Part shown: positions 1 to 7,526 of the stretch, piece by piece
How positions within the stretch are numbered: the first letter of the stretch is position 1
Layout: the number at the start of each line of letters is the position of its first letter
NCBI RefSeq assembly: GCF_000024545.1
Contig: NC_013947.1
Coordinates: forward strand, 5,022,001 to 5,086,000
Source of the DNA: Stackebrandtia nassauensis DSM 44728
GTDB taxonomy: Bacteria > Actinomycetota > Actinomycetes > Mycobacteriales > Micromonosporaceae
Direction of reading: 5' to 3'
DNA: 64,000 nucleotides
Position numbers and translations under genes: made by a program
The notes under the pieces: model-generated
Database searches by the model: none
Seen by the model: the letters and a program-made list of their open reading frames with translations, nothing else
Told to the model about the DNA's origin: nothing

Positions 1-437
1 CCTCGGCGGGCCTGTACACGGCGGTGAAGCTGGCCGGTGCCGCCTACCTGGTGTACCTCGGCGCCCGGACCCTGTACGCCGCCCTCAAGGACAAGGGCGC
101 CTCGCCGCTTGCCGAGTCGGCCCCGCCCGCGACGGTGTCCGACTGGCTGGCGTTTCGGCAGGGCTTCTGGTGCAACGTCTTCAACCCCAAGGTCGGGGTG
201 TTCTTCGTGGCGCTGATCCCGCAGTTCCTGCCCTCCCACGCGACGGTGCTGGACACCGTGCAGCTGTCGGCGGTCGCGGTGGCCATCACGCTGGCGTGGT
301 TCGGTTCGGTGGCGCTGCTGGTGGGGACGCTGCGCCGCGTGTTCCAGCGCCCCGCGATCCGTCGGGCCCTGGACACGGCCACCGGCGCGATCCTGGTGGC
401 GCTGGGCGTTCGGGTCGCCGCCACCAGCGGCAGCTGA
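1..437 (+). CDS. LysE family translocator, 5'-truncated by window edge
   Basis: This is the C-terminal two thirds of a LysE/RhtB-type exporter, an inner-membrane carrier family that pumps out amino acids and related small molecules. The frame is already open at the first complete codon (position 3), and no stop precedes the internal GTG at 24, so the true start lies upstream of the window. Visible family traits are the 'KLAGAAYLVYLG' helix, the 'NPKVGVFFVALIPQFLP' segment (the conserved N-P-K turn between helices) and two further hydrophobic helices ending near the stop. The substrate cannot be read from this sequence. The downstream gene is on the other strand and its reading frame runs antisense through this one without a stop. 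Confidence 0.88.
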   Translation, partial: SAGLYTAVKLAGAAYLVYLGARTLYAALKDKGASPLAESAPPATVSDWLAFRQGFWCNVFNPKVGVFFVALIPQFLPSHATVLDTVQLSAVAVAITLAWFGSVALLVGTLRRVFQRPAIRRALDTATGAILVALGVRVAATSGS

Positions 438-1142
438 GTGCGCTAAGTAGACGAACGGGATGAGCCGGGACGTGCGTGACGCGTAGCGGTCGAAGTCGTC
501 GCCGTACCGCTCGGCGAGGTACCTGTCGAGCATCGGGATGTTGATGGACACGAACATGACGGTCATGATGAGCGGGATCGCGAAGGCCGACACGGTCCCG
601 GTCACCAGCGCGAAGCCGGTGAACAGCGTGACGTCGCCGAGGTAGTTGGGGTGCCGGGTGTAGCGGAACATGCCGCCGGTGTACAGCCGACCACTGTGCT
701 CCGGAAGCCGTTTCCACAGTAGCCGCTGGATCTCGGAGCCGGTGTTCAGAATGGACCCCAGTAGATACAGCGCCACCCCCACCCACAGCCAGCGGCCGAC
801 GTCGGCGGGGTTGGTGCCGCCGGTGAACGCCATCGTGGCGTGGATGACGATGACCCACACCCCGATCGTGACGGCCTCGGGCACGGCCATGGTCCGTTTG
901 AGGGTGACGAACGTCGTCACCAGGAAGCGTCCGAAGTAGAACACCGACAGCGCGATCAGCAGCGCCCGGCGGGTGCCGTCGGCCAGCGGGAAGTCGACCC
1001 CGAGCCAGTCGCCGAAGCGCCGCGACCCGCCCGCCAGGAACCACACCGCGGCGGTGACACCACCGGCGTGCAGCACCGTCACCACCGTTTTCGCCACCCG
1101 CGAGGAGTCGTATCCGCCATACACACCGTGATCCTGCCGCAT
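438..1142 (-). CDS. DUF1295 (steroid 5-alpha-reductase-like) membrane protein; C-terminal end unclear
   Basis: Translation from ATG at 1142 gives MRQDHGVYGGYD, then several hydrophobic helices and the family hallmark 'YTRHPNYLGD', followed by a conserved tail ending near 'RTSRLIPF'. This is the DUF1295/isoprenylcysteine-methyltransferase-like reductase fold: a multi-helix membrane protein binding NADPH or a methyl donor in its C-terminal half. The natural substrate is unknown. There is no stop where the homology ends (about 450). The frame stays open antisense through the LysE gene to the window edge, because that gene has no TCA, TTA or CTA codon in register. The left coordinate given here is therefore where family similarity stops, not a stop codon. 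The gene starts 41 bp after the phosphotransferase gene and may belong to the same leftward operon. Confidence 0.7.
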
Positions 1143-1183
1143 CGCGGCCGGTTTCACCGCGACGACACCGCCGCGCGCTCGGG

Positions 1184-2065
1184 CTATTCCAACAGCGCGT
1201 CGAGGGTGTGGCGGGCGGTGTCGGCCATGACGGGGTTGGTGTCCACGTAGTACGGCAGCGCGATGATGGCCTGCGCGAGCGCCCAGCCGCGCCCGCGTTC
1301 CCAGGTCGCGTCGTCGACGCCGAGTTCGCGCCGGTAGGTGTCGCGGGCGGCGGCGTCGAACAGGTTCCAGGCGGGCATGAGGTCGACCGCGGGGTCGGCG
1401 ACCCGCAGCATCTCCAGGTCGATGACGGCGGCGAGCCGTCCCTCGCGCAGCAGCAGGTTGCCGGGCATGAGGTCGGCGTGGATCCAGTGCCGCGTCTCGG
1501 GTTCCGGCGCGAGCAGGCAGCGCCGCCACAGCGCGTCGATCGCGGTGGTGTCGGTGAGTTCCACGCTGCGCGACAGCGCGTCGGCGACGCCATCGGCGAA
1601 CTCGCTCAGCCGTCCGCCCCTGGCGGTCTCGTCCCAGGCGCGACCGTCGGTGTCGACGCGCCACAGTGCCCGGACGAATCCGGCGAGGTCGCGGGCGAGG
1701 CCGCGCTGGTCGGCGATGTCGGCGCCGTAGGCGGTCTCGCCATCGATCCAGCGATACGCGCTCCACCAGCCGTCGTAACCGGGGCCGGGCCGTCCCAGGC
1801 CCAGCGGTTCGGGCACCGGCACCGGGAGCCGGTCGGCGACGAGTCGGCAGCGGTCCTGCTCGTCGGCGAGTTCGGCGCGCAGCGTCTCGTCGCGGTTGGG
1901 CCGCAACGGGAACCGCAGCACCACGTCCTCGCCGAGCCGGAACAGCGCGTTGACGGTGCCGGGCGAGGCTATCGGCCGCACCGGCAGCGGGGCCCAGTCC
2001 GGGAACTGGTCCGCGACCAGCCGCGCGACCTCCTCGGCGGTGATGTCGGCCTGATCGGCGTGCAT
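1184..2065 (-). CDS. Aminoglycoside phosphotransferase (APH) family kinase
   Basis: A cytosolic small-molecule kinase of the APH/choline-kinase fold, about 293 residues, the usual size. The catalytic loop 'HADLMPGNLLL' carries the H-x-D-x-x-x-x-N pattern, and 'AVIDLEM' is the metal-binding Asp that follows it. The N-terminal lobe has 'GTVNALFRLGEDVVLRFP', the nucleotide-loop/lysine region in altered form. ATG 2065 (MHADQADI) is preferred over the longer frame start at 2107, because the longer form begins with unrelated sequence lying inside the upstream small gene. The substrate is unknown. Families like this include antibiotic, macrolide and homoserine kinases, so resistance should not be assumed. 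It is the fourth gene of a compact leftward cluster. Confidence 0.82.
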   Translation of the reverse strand: MHADQADITAEEVARLVADQFPDWAPLPVRPIASPGTVNALFRLGEDVVLRFPLRPNRDETLRAELADEQDRCRLVADRLPVPVPEPLGLGRPGPGYDGWWSAYRWIDGETAYGADIADQRGLARDLAGFVRALWRVDTDGRAWDETARGGRLSEFADGVADALSRSVELTDTTAIDALWRRCLLAPEPETRHWIHADLMPGNLLLREGRLAAVIDLEMLRVADPAVDLMPAWNLFDAAARDTYRRELGVDDATWERGRGWALAQAIIALPYYVDTNPVMADTARHTLDALLE

Positions 2066-2067
2066 CT

Positions 2068-4329
2068 TCACCGGCCAATACTGGGTCGCGCGGCGGCGGT
2101 GCGGCAACTCGTTTTCGCGGCTACCCGACGCCCACGGGGGCGAGCGGCAACCGTTCGGCGGTGTACGCGGCGGCGGCGTCCGTCGCCTCGCGATGGATGG
2201 TGTCGATGATCTCCGGCGGCAGTTCGGGGTACAGCCGCCGTAGTTCGGCGAGCGGTTTGGCCTCCACCCGGCCGTCGCGGGTGAGGATGAGGCTGGGGTC
2301 CTCGTGGATGGTCTGGTCCACTACGGCTCCTTTTCGGCGTGACGCGGCACAGCCTCCAGCTTGCCGCACCGAAAGGCGGCGGCGGACGAATCCGGACGGC
2401 CCCGGACAGGCCAGGGCCTAACCAGGGACGGGCCCTGGGGGGTTGCGGTGGTGGCGGCGCGGGTACGGCGGGTTTCTTGCGGTCCCGCATCGAGTTGAGG
2501 ATCCGCGCGGCCACACCGCCGCCGATGCTGGCACCCAGAACGCTGGCCAGGCCGATGGACAGGCCGTCGTCGATGACGATGCCGGAGGCGCCCAGGTAGG
2601 CCCACGCGGCGCCGCAGGCGGCGGCGGGGATGAAGCCGATGATGGCCAAGAGCGGGATCATGCGACCCACGATCCACAGCGCGCAGCCCAGGGCGACGAA
2701 GCTGACCAGCACCCCCAGCACGATCAGCCCGGCCTCGTTCTCGTTGTTGGAGACGTCCTCCATGATGCCGATGCTGACCAGGTTAAGGTTGATGTAGTCG
2801 TGTTCGGCCAGCCAGCCCAGCACGAAGCCGCCGCCCGACAGCACCGCCAGCGCGATCCGGCTGAACCGCTGGGCGCGTTTGCCGACGATCCAGCGCACGA
2901 TCGCGCAGGCCACCCCGCCCAGCAGGAACCCGACGATGGCGCCGAAGTACCCGGCGTGGGTCAGGGCCTGTTCGAGTTCGCTGCCGCCGATGCCGAGGCT
3001 TTCGCGGTCGCTGGCGATGGGTTGGCCGATGTTGAGGTCGGCGGTGACGAACATGCCGACGAGCGCGCCCGCCACGATGATCGCAATGTCGCGGACCAAC
3101 AGCAGCTGGGCGTTGGCCGGTTGGCCCGGCTGTCGGGGTTTGCGCGGGACGAGTTGCTTGGCCGGTGGCTTGTCGAGGGCGTGCCCCCGCTGGCCGGGCG
3201 GCTGGCCGAGCGCGGACTTGGCGGTACCGGGCGGGCCCTCGCCGGGTGTGGCCGCGACGGGCTTGCCGTCGGCGGGTTTGCGCGAGGAGATCAGTTTGCG
3301 GAACCGGTTCTCGGCGGCGTCGTACCACTGGTTGACGGCGTCGGCGGCCGGACGGCGCGACTCGTTGGCCGTGGTGAGGCCACGGGTGAACATCTTCGTC
3401 TTGTCGACGACGCGGGCCAGGTTCACCGTCCACTGCGGCGTGTTCAGCACGTTGTCCACTTCGGCGCGCTGACCGTTGATCAGCTCGTGCACCGACTGCG
3501 GCCAGGCCCGCCCGGTCGGGGCGAGTTCCCCTATGGATTCCAGCACCTGCGTCGGGCCGGGCCGGGCGGTGGGATCCTTGTCGAGGCACCGGGCCACCAG
3601 CGCGCGCACCCGGTCCGGCAGCCCGGACAGGTCGGGTTCCTTGTGGACGACGTTGTAGATCGTCTGCGGGTCGGAGTTGCCGTCGAAGGGCCCCGAACCG
3701 GTGCTGGCCATGGCCAGCACGGTGCCCAGGCAGAACACGTCGCTGGCGGGGGTCACGGACTTGCCCTCGGCCTGTTCGGGCGACATGTACCCGGCGGTGC
3801 CCACGACCCGGCCGGTGCGGGTGAGGCCGCTGCCCGCGACGTTGTCGGTGGCGCGGGCGATCCCGAAGTCGATGACGCGCAGGCCCTCGTCGGTGAGCAG
3901 GATGTTGGTGGGTTTGAGGTCGCGGTGCACCAGGTCCTGCCGGTGGATCACGTCCAGGGCGGCGGCGAGCCCGGCGGCCAGCCGCAGCACGGCGGCCTCG
4001 GGCAGTCCGCCGGACGCCTTCACGGCCTCGGCCAGCGTCACGCCGGGGACGTATTCGCTGGCCAGCCAGGGCACCTCGGCCTCGGCGTCGGCGTCGATGA
4101 CGGCGGCGGTGTAGCCGCCGGAGACCTTGCGGGAGGCGGCGACCTCGCCGCGGAACCGGTCCCGGAAGCCCTCGTCCTCGAGCCAGTCCTCGCTGACGAG
4201 TTTCAGTGCCACCAGGCGGCCGTCCGGCCCGCTGCCCAAAAAGACCCGTCCCATGCCGCCGGTACCCAGGCGGGCGAGCATCCGGTATCGCCCTACCCGT
4301 TTGGGGTCATAGGGCACCAGCGGCCTCAC
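2068..4329 (-). CDS. Membrane Ser/Thr protein kinase (Hanks type), with anomalous read-through tail
   Basis: The N-terminal kinase domain (about residues 14-270) has the glycine loop 'LGTGGMGRVF', lysine 43, catalytic 'HRDLKPTNILL' (residues 135-145), 'DFGIAR' (154-159) and 'GTAGYMSPEQ' in the activation segment. A Pro/Gly/Lys-rich linker leads to a hydrophobic block (about 400-615) with six or so membrane helices instead of PASTA or another extracellular sensor. It probably senses a membrane-associated cue. After 'NSMRDRKK' and a proline stretch (about residue 625) the sequence becomes Arg/Pro/His-rich, and the frame runs on through the small gene and into the APH gene to 2068. The natural stop is therefore likely near 2400, lost by a frameshift or error. 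Its ATG overlaps the GNAT stop by 4 bp, so the two genes are translationally coupled. Confidence 0.85.
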   Translation of the reverse strand: MRPLVPYDPKRVGRYRMLARLGTGGMGRVFLGSGPDGRLVALKLVSEDWLEDEGFRDRFRGEVAASRKVSGGYTAAVIDADAEAEVPWLASEYVPGVTLAEAVKASGGLPEAAVLRLAAGLAAALDVIHRQDLVHRDLKPTNILLTDEGLRVIDFGIARATDNVAGSGLTRTGRVVGTAGYMSPEQAEGKSVTPASDVFCLGTVLAMASTGSGPFDGNSDPQTIYNVVHKEPDLSGLPDRVRALVARCLDKDPTARPGPTQVLESIGELAPTGRAWPQSVHELINGQRAEVDNVLNTPQWTVNLARVVDKTKMFTRGLTTANESRRPAADAVNQWYDAAENRFRKLISSRKPADGKPVAATPGEGPPGTAKSALGQPPGQRGHALDKPPAKQLVPRKPRQPGQPANAQLLLVRDIAIIVAGALVGMFVTADLNIGQPIASDRESLGIGGSELEQALTHAGYFGAIVGFLLGGVACAIVRWIVGKRAQRFSRIALAVLSGGGFVLGWLAEHDYINLNLVSIGIMEDVSNNENEAGLIVLGVLVSFVALGCALWIVGRMIPLLAIIGFIPAAACGAAWAYLGASGIVIDDGLSIGLASVLGASIGGGVAARILNSMRDRKKPAVPAPPPPQPPRARPWLGPGLSGAVRIRPPPPFGAASWRLCRVTPKRSRSGPDHPRGPQPHPHPRRPGGGQTARRTTAAVPRTAAGDHRHHPSRGDGRRRRVHRRTVAARPRGRRVAAKTSCRTAAARPSIGR
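2121..2321 (-). CDS. Small conserved-looking protein, function unknown
   Basis: A 66-residue acidic protein starting at GTG 2321 (VDQTIHEDPSLIL), with a helical 'ELPPEIIDTIHREATDAAAAY' style second half. The coding bias and balanced amino-acid composition look real. By contrast, the kinase frame that overlaps it here reads as Pro/Arg-rich noise. A weak GGAG-type ribosome site precedes the GTG. It sits between the membrane Ser/Thr kinase and the APH-type kinase, overlapping the kinase's read-through tail completely. I do not recognise a family. It could be a small partner or substrate of the kinase, but nothing in the sequence demonstrates that. Confidence 0.55.
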   Translation of the reverse strand: MDQTIHEDPSLILTRDGRVEAKPLAELRRLYPELPPEIIDTIHREATDAAAAYTAERLPLAPVGVG

Positions 4330-4958
4330 GCCGGTTCCCTGTGCTTTTCGGCCATGTTCTCGTCTCCCGGGGTTCGCTGTGCACCTGCCTCAACTGTATT
4401 CAACGTCGCCACAGGGTGCCTACCCGGTAACACGGCGGGCGACAGCCGCCGCTCCAGGAACTGCCCGGGCCACGCCCCGGCGGGACGGTCCACTGTGAAC
4501 GACTCGGTTCGGGTGAAACCCTGCCGCTCGTAGTATTCGACGAGTTTGCCGTCGTTGCCCGCGTAGCAGTCGACCCGCAGCAGCCCGAGGTTGTCGGCGC
4601 GGGCGAGCTCGGCGGCGTGCTCCAGCAACCGGGAACCCACGCCCAGGCCCGAGTAGCGACGGTGGGTAATCAGCAGTTGCACGTACAGTTCGGGCTCGTT
4701 GGCGGGCGGGGCGTAGTTGAGGGGCACGCCGACCGACAGCGCACCGGCGGGCTGTCCGTCCACGATGGCCATGTGGAGGCCGCCGCTGTCGGCGAAGGTG
4801 TTGACGCGGTCCACGAACCGCGGCGTCTGGGACGCCGGTGTCGATCCCCATTGGCCGGTCGCTCCACGTTCGACCATCCACGCGATGGCACTGTCCAACA
4901 TGCCCAGTACCGCGGCCACATCGTCCGGGCCGCCGCGCCGTATCTCGATGTTCGTCAT
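4326..4958 (-). CDS. GNAT family N-acetyltransferase
   Basis: A 210-residue acetyl-CoA-dependent acetyltransferase. The fold core 'LYVQLLITHRRYSGLGVGSRLLEHAAELA' contains the R/Q-x-x-G-x-G pyrophosphate loop (YSGLGVGSRLL), followed by 'LLRVDCYAGNDGKLVEYYERQGF', the typical beta5-alpha4 region. ATG 4958 (MTNIEIRRGGPDD) is chosen over the 5018 start because the GNAT fold begins there. A hexamer CAGTAT lies 6 nt upstream, so the mRNA may be leaderless. About 30 residues after the fold form a disordered tail that overlaps the kinase start (ATGA). The acceptor substrate is unknown. It is the first gene of the leftward cluster and divergent from the SRPBCC gene. Confidence 0.85.
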   Translation of the reverse strand: MTNIEIRRGGPDDVAAVLGMLDSAIAWMVERGATGQWGSTPASQTPRFVDRVNTFADSGGLHMAIVDGQPAGALSVGVPLNYAPPANEPELYVQLLITHRRYSGLGVGSRLLEHAAELARADNLGLLRVDCYAGNDGKLVEYYERQGFTRTESFTVDRPAGAWPGQFLERRLSPAVLPGRHPVATLNTVEAGAQRTPGDENMAEKHREPA

Positions 4959-5005
4959 GGGGCGATACTGCCACGGTTGTCGTACCCGGTCCGCATACTG
5001 TGGCC

Positions 5006-5413
5006 ATGGCTGAAGCACCCGTCACGGTCATCACCGAGGAGCTGCTCATCCCGGCCACGGCCGACGCACTGTGGCCGCTGGTCAGCACCGGCGCGGCGCT
5101 GGCTCGCTGGTACGCGTTCGGCGGCGCCGAGATCGACGCCCGCCCGGGCGGCGCGATGGTGCTGCGCTGGGACGAGCACGGCTCGTTTCCCGCGACCGTC
5201 GAGCGGGTCGAACCGGGGCGGCTGCTGTCGTTCCGCTGGCAGCCCGAGGGCGATCCGCTGGTCGAGATCCGACTGGAGCCGGAGGCCGAGGCAACGCGGG
5301 TCACGATCACCGAGTCGGGGCGGCTGGACAACCCCGAACTGGACGCCGGAGCCTGGCGCAACAGCCTGGGGCTGCTGCGCGACCTGGCGACCGGCCTCGA
5401 CCAAACGGCCTAG
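5006..5413 (+). CDS. SRPBCC (AHSA1-like) domain protein
   Basis: A 135-residue single-domain protein of the START/Bet v1 superfamily: 'VITEELLIPATADALWPLVST' begins the first strand and helix, and 'ATRVTITESGRL' and the C-terminal helix 'WRNSLGLLRDLATGLDQ' complete the fold. Such proteins bind hydrophobic ligands or act as Hsp90-activator-like or stress proteins; the ligand here cannot be inferred. The start at ATG 5006 is supported by 'CATACT' six bases upstream and by the absence of any ribosome site, that is, a leaderless mRNA. It is divergent from the GNAT gene with only 47 bp between starts. No signal peptide is present, so it is cytosolic. Confidence 0.84.
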   Translation: MAEAPVTVITEELLIPATADALWPLVSTGAALARWYAFGGAEIDARPGGAMVLRWDEHGSFPATVERVEPGRLLSFRWQPEGDPLVEIRLEPEAEATRVTITESGRLDNPELDAGAWRNSLGLLRDLATGLDQTA

Positions 5414-5554
5414 CCCAGCCCCGTCGGGCGGCATCGCGGCCAGCGGCCAGCGACCGTCAGCCGACGGCCGAGCCACGCCGACCGGCCTCGCTCGCGACCC
5501 AGCCCAGCCAGCGCCGCGAGCCCCGCCCAGCTCGGCCAGCGGGGCGGGTTCTGG
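5414..5554. repeat. GC-rich intergenic element of dispersed type
   Basis: This 141-bp stretch holds no convincing gene. It is built from short words (cagcccc, cggccagc, gccgagcc, gcgaccc) that recur in other intergenic patches of the window (17368-17428, 22136-22413, 23885-24291). It separates the SRPBCC gene from the convergent response-regulator gene and may supply weak hairpins. Confidence 0.4.
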
Positions 5555-6211
5555 TCAGGATGGGTCGGCAGTGGCGCTGAGGTACTTCACCACCGCCCGC
5601 ACCCGACGGTGGGCGCTGTCGTCGACCGGCAGTTCGAGCTTGCGGAAGATGTTGCCGATGTGCTTGCTGATGGCGCGTTCGGTGAGGAACAGTTTCGCCG
5701 CGATCGCGGTGTTCGCGTGCCCCTCCGCCATCAGCGCCAACACTTCCCGCTCCCGGGGCGTGAGGCATTCCAGCGGGGCCGGGCCCCGTGTGATGAGCAG
5801 TTGCGCCACCACGTCAGGGTCCAGGGCCGTGCCTCCCGCCGCCACGCGGTGCACCGCGTCGATGAAGTCGTCGACCCGCGAGATCCGGTTCTTCAGCAGG
5901 TAGCCGACGCCACCGCGCCGGTCGGCCAGCAGTTCGGTGGCGTAGACCCGTTCGATGTACTGCGACAGCACCAGGATCGGCAACCGGGGGTGGCGGGTGC
6001 GCGCGTCGATGGCGGCCCGCAGGCCCTCGTCGCGGAAGGTGGGCGGCAGCCGGATGTCGACCACCGCGATGTCGGGCGGTTCGGCGTCCACCGCGGCCGC
6101 GAACTCCTCGACGGTGCCCACCGCCGCGGCCACCTCGAATCCCGCCGTGCCCAGCAGCAGGCCCAGCCCCTCCTGGAGCAGCGCGTGGTCTTCCAGGATC
6201 ACGACTCGCAC
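5555..6211 (-). CDS. NarL/LuxR-type two-component response regulator
   Basis: A 218-residue DNA-binding regulator. The receiver domain (about 1-120) has the acidic pair E7/D8 in 'VILEDHALL', phospho-acceptor D52 in 'VVDIRLPP' and the 'YLLKNR' lysine loop. The C-terminal LuxR helix-turn-helix (about 150-205) reads 'LTPREREVLALMAEGHANTAIA' split over its helices. GTG 6211 is the start because it overlaps the histidine-kinase stop by 13 bp, a classic coupled arrangement, and because the domain begins at residue 1. Phosphorylation by the neighbouring kinase should control its binding. A likely target is the divergent serine-hydrolase operon, but that is inference. Confidence 0.93.
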   Translation of the reverse strand: MRVVILEDHALLQEGLGLLLGTAGFEVAAAVGTVEEFAAAVDAEPPDIAVVDIRLPPTFRDEGLRAAIDARTRHPRLPILVLSQYIERVYATELLADRRGGVGYLLKNRISRVDDFIDAVHRVAAGGTALDPDVVAQLLITRGPAPLECLTPREREVLALMAEGHANTAIAAKLFLTERAISKHIGNIFRKLELPVDDSAHRRVRAVVKYLSATADPS

Positions 6212-7416
6212 GGCAACTCCACTCGCAGCTGCGTGGGTCCGCCGACCGGGCTGGCCAGTCGCATCCGGCCGTCCAGCGCGGCGGCTCGACGGCGCATCCC
6301 GGCGATGCCGGTGCCGCCGCTCTCGTCCGCGCCGCCCCGGCCGTCGTCGGTGACCTCGATGATCAGGGTGTTCGCCTCGCGGGTGACCCGCAGGGTGGCG
6401 GCGGTGGCGCGGCTGTGCTTGGCGACGTTGGTGACCGCTTCGGCCGCGACGTGGTAGGCGGCGGCCTCGACGGCGGCGGGCAGCCGTCCCGGCGGATCCA
6501 GCGTCAGTTCCATCGGGACGGGGCTGTCGGCGGCCAGGGCGTGCAGCGCCCCGTCCAGGCCCCGGTCGGACAGTATCGGCGGGTAGATGCCCCGCACGAC
6601 GGCCTGCAGTTCGGTGAGGGTCTCCTCGACGCCGGTGCGGGCCCGGTCCACCAGCTGGTCCGCCGATTCGGGGGTGTCGCCGCGCTGCCGCTGCGAGACG
6701 CCCAGGTGGATGCCGATGGCGACCAGTCGCGCCTGGATGCCGTCGTGGAGGTCGCGTTCGATGCGGCGCAGTTCGGCGGCGTGGGCGTCCAGCGCCTCGG
6801 CCCGCGTGTGTGACAGTTCCTCGACGCGTTCGCTCAGCCGGTCGGTCGAGGTGGGCCGCAGCAGCGACCGGCCGAGCCGCGAGTGGGCCCAGGCGATCGC
6901 GGGCACCAGCCAGATGATCGCGGCGGTCGCGGGAACGGCGAACAGCGGCGGAATCGTCAGCGCCTGCTCCCAGGTCGTGATCGGCACGAAGAACGAGAAC
7001 GTGCCGGGCGGCAGTACCCACCAGCCCACCGTCACCAGCCAGGACCCGACGGCCACGAAGTACAGCAGCCCGACGCCGAACGCCACCGGCATCCCCACCG
7101 CGGAGTGCAGCAGCAGCCACAGGCTCTCCCGGTACGTCGTCGCCTGTCGCAGCTGCGGCAGCAGCCGCCGTCCGCCCGCCGGGTCGGACGCGCGTCGGGG
7201 TTCGCCGATGGCGGCGCCGAGGAAGCGGCCGATCCGGGCACGTTCCTGGGTCAGGAAGCCGTGCTGCGCGCCCAGCATCGACGACAGCAGCGGTATCCCG
7301 ATCCCCAGCGGCGCGGTCACGATCGCCAGCACGAGCATGACGAGATGGGCCAGCGCGACGGCTCCGGTCGCGCCGCCGATCACCAGATAGCTCGTGGCCT
7401 GCCAGATCTTGCGCAC
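6199..7416 (-). CDS. Sensor histidine kinase (HisKA_3, NarL partner)
   Basis: A 405-residue membrane kinase. Residues 1-180 carry about four to six hydrophobic helices in the arrangement of the 'putative sensor' domain found in actinobacterial kinases, without an obvious extracellular ligand domain. The dimerization/phospho-acceptor motif 'ERDLHDGIQARL' places the phosphorylated His at 224. The ATPase domain follows with 'EAVTNVAKHSRA' (N box) and 'DDGRGGADESGGTGIAGM' (G1/G2 boxes). It autophosphorylates and passes the phosphate to D52 of the regulator encoded just downstream. The start is GTG 7416, with GATAAT six bases upstream, suggesting a leaderless transcript. Confidence 0.93.
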   Translation of the reverse strand: MRKIWQATSYLVIGGATGAVALAHLVMLVLAIVTAPLGIGIPLLSSMLGAQHGFLTQERARIGRFLGAAIGEPRRASDPAGGRRLLPQLRQATTYRESLWLLLHSAVGMPVAFGVGLLYFVAVGSWLVTVGWWVLPPGTFSFFVPITTWEQALTIPPLFAVPATAAIIWLVPAIAWAHSRLGRSLLRPTSTDRLSERVEELSHTRAEALDAHAAELRRIERDLHDGIQARLVAIGIHLGVSQRQRGDTPESADQLVDRARTGVEETLTELQAVVRGIYPPILSDRGLDGALHALAADSPVPMELTLDPPGRLPAAVEAAAYHVAAEAVTNVAKHSRATAATLRVTREANTLIIEVTDDGRGGADESGGTGIAGMRRRAAALDGRMRLASPVGGPTQLRVELPCES

Positions 7417-7526
7417 CGTCCGATTATCGATGGTGGCCGGGCGGCTCGCCAGTGTAGCCAGCTACACCTTTTATTCGGGTGCGCGCGTCACTGTCGCGGG
7501 CGGGTGTGATTCCTAACGTCGAAGCC

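Noticed and set aside
1184-2065. Aminoglycoside resistance gene
   Set aside because: The APH fold is shared with many metabolic kinases; nothing in the sequence or context indicates an antibiotic substrate.
2443-4533. Long plus-strand frame opposite the Ser/Thr kinase
   Set aside because: Composition is Gly/Gln/His/Asp-rich noise with no motif; the minus strand has all kinase motifs in order.
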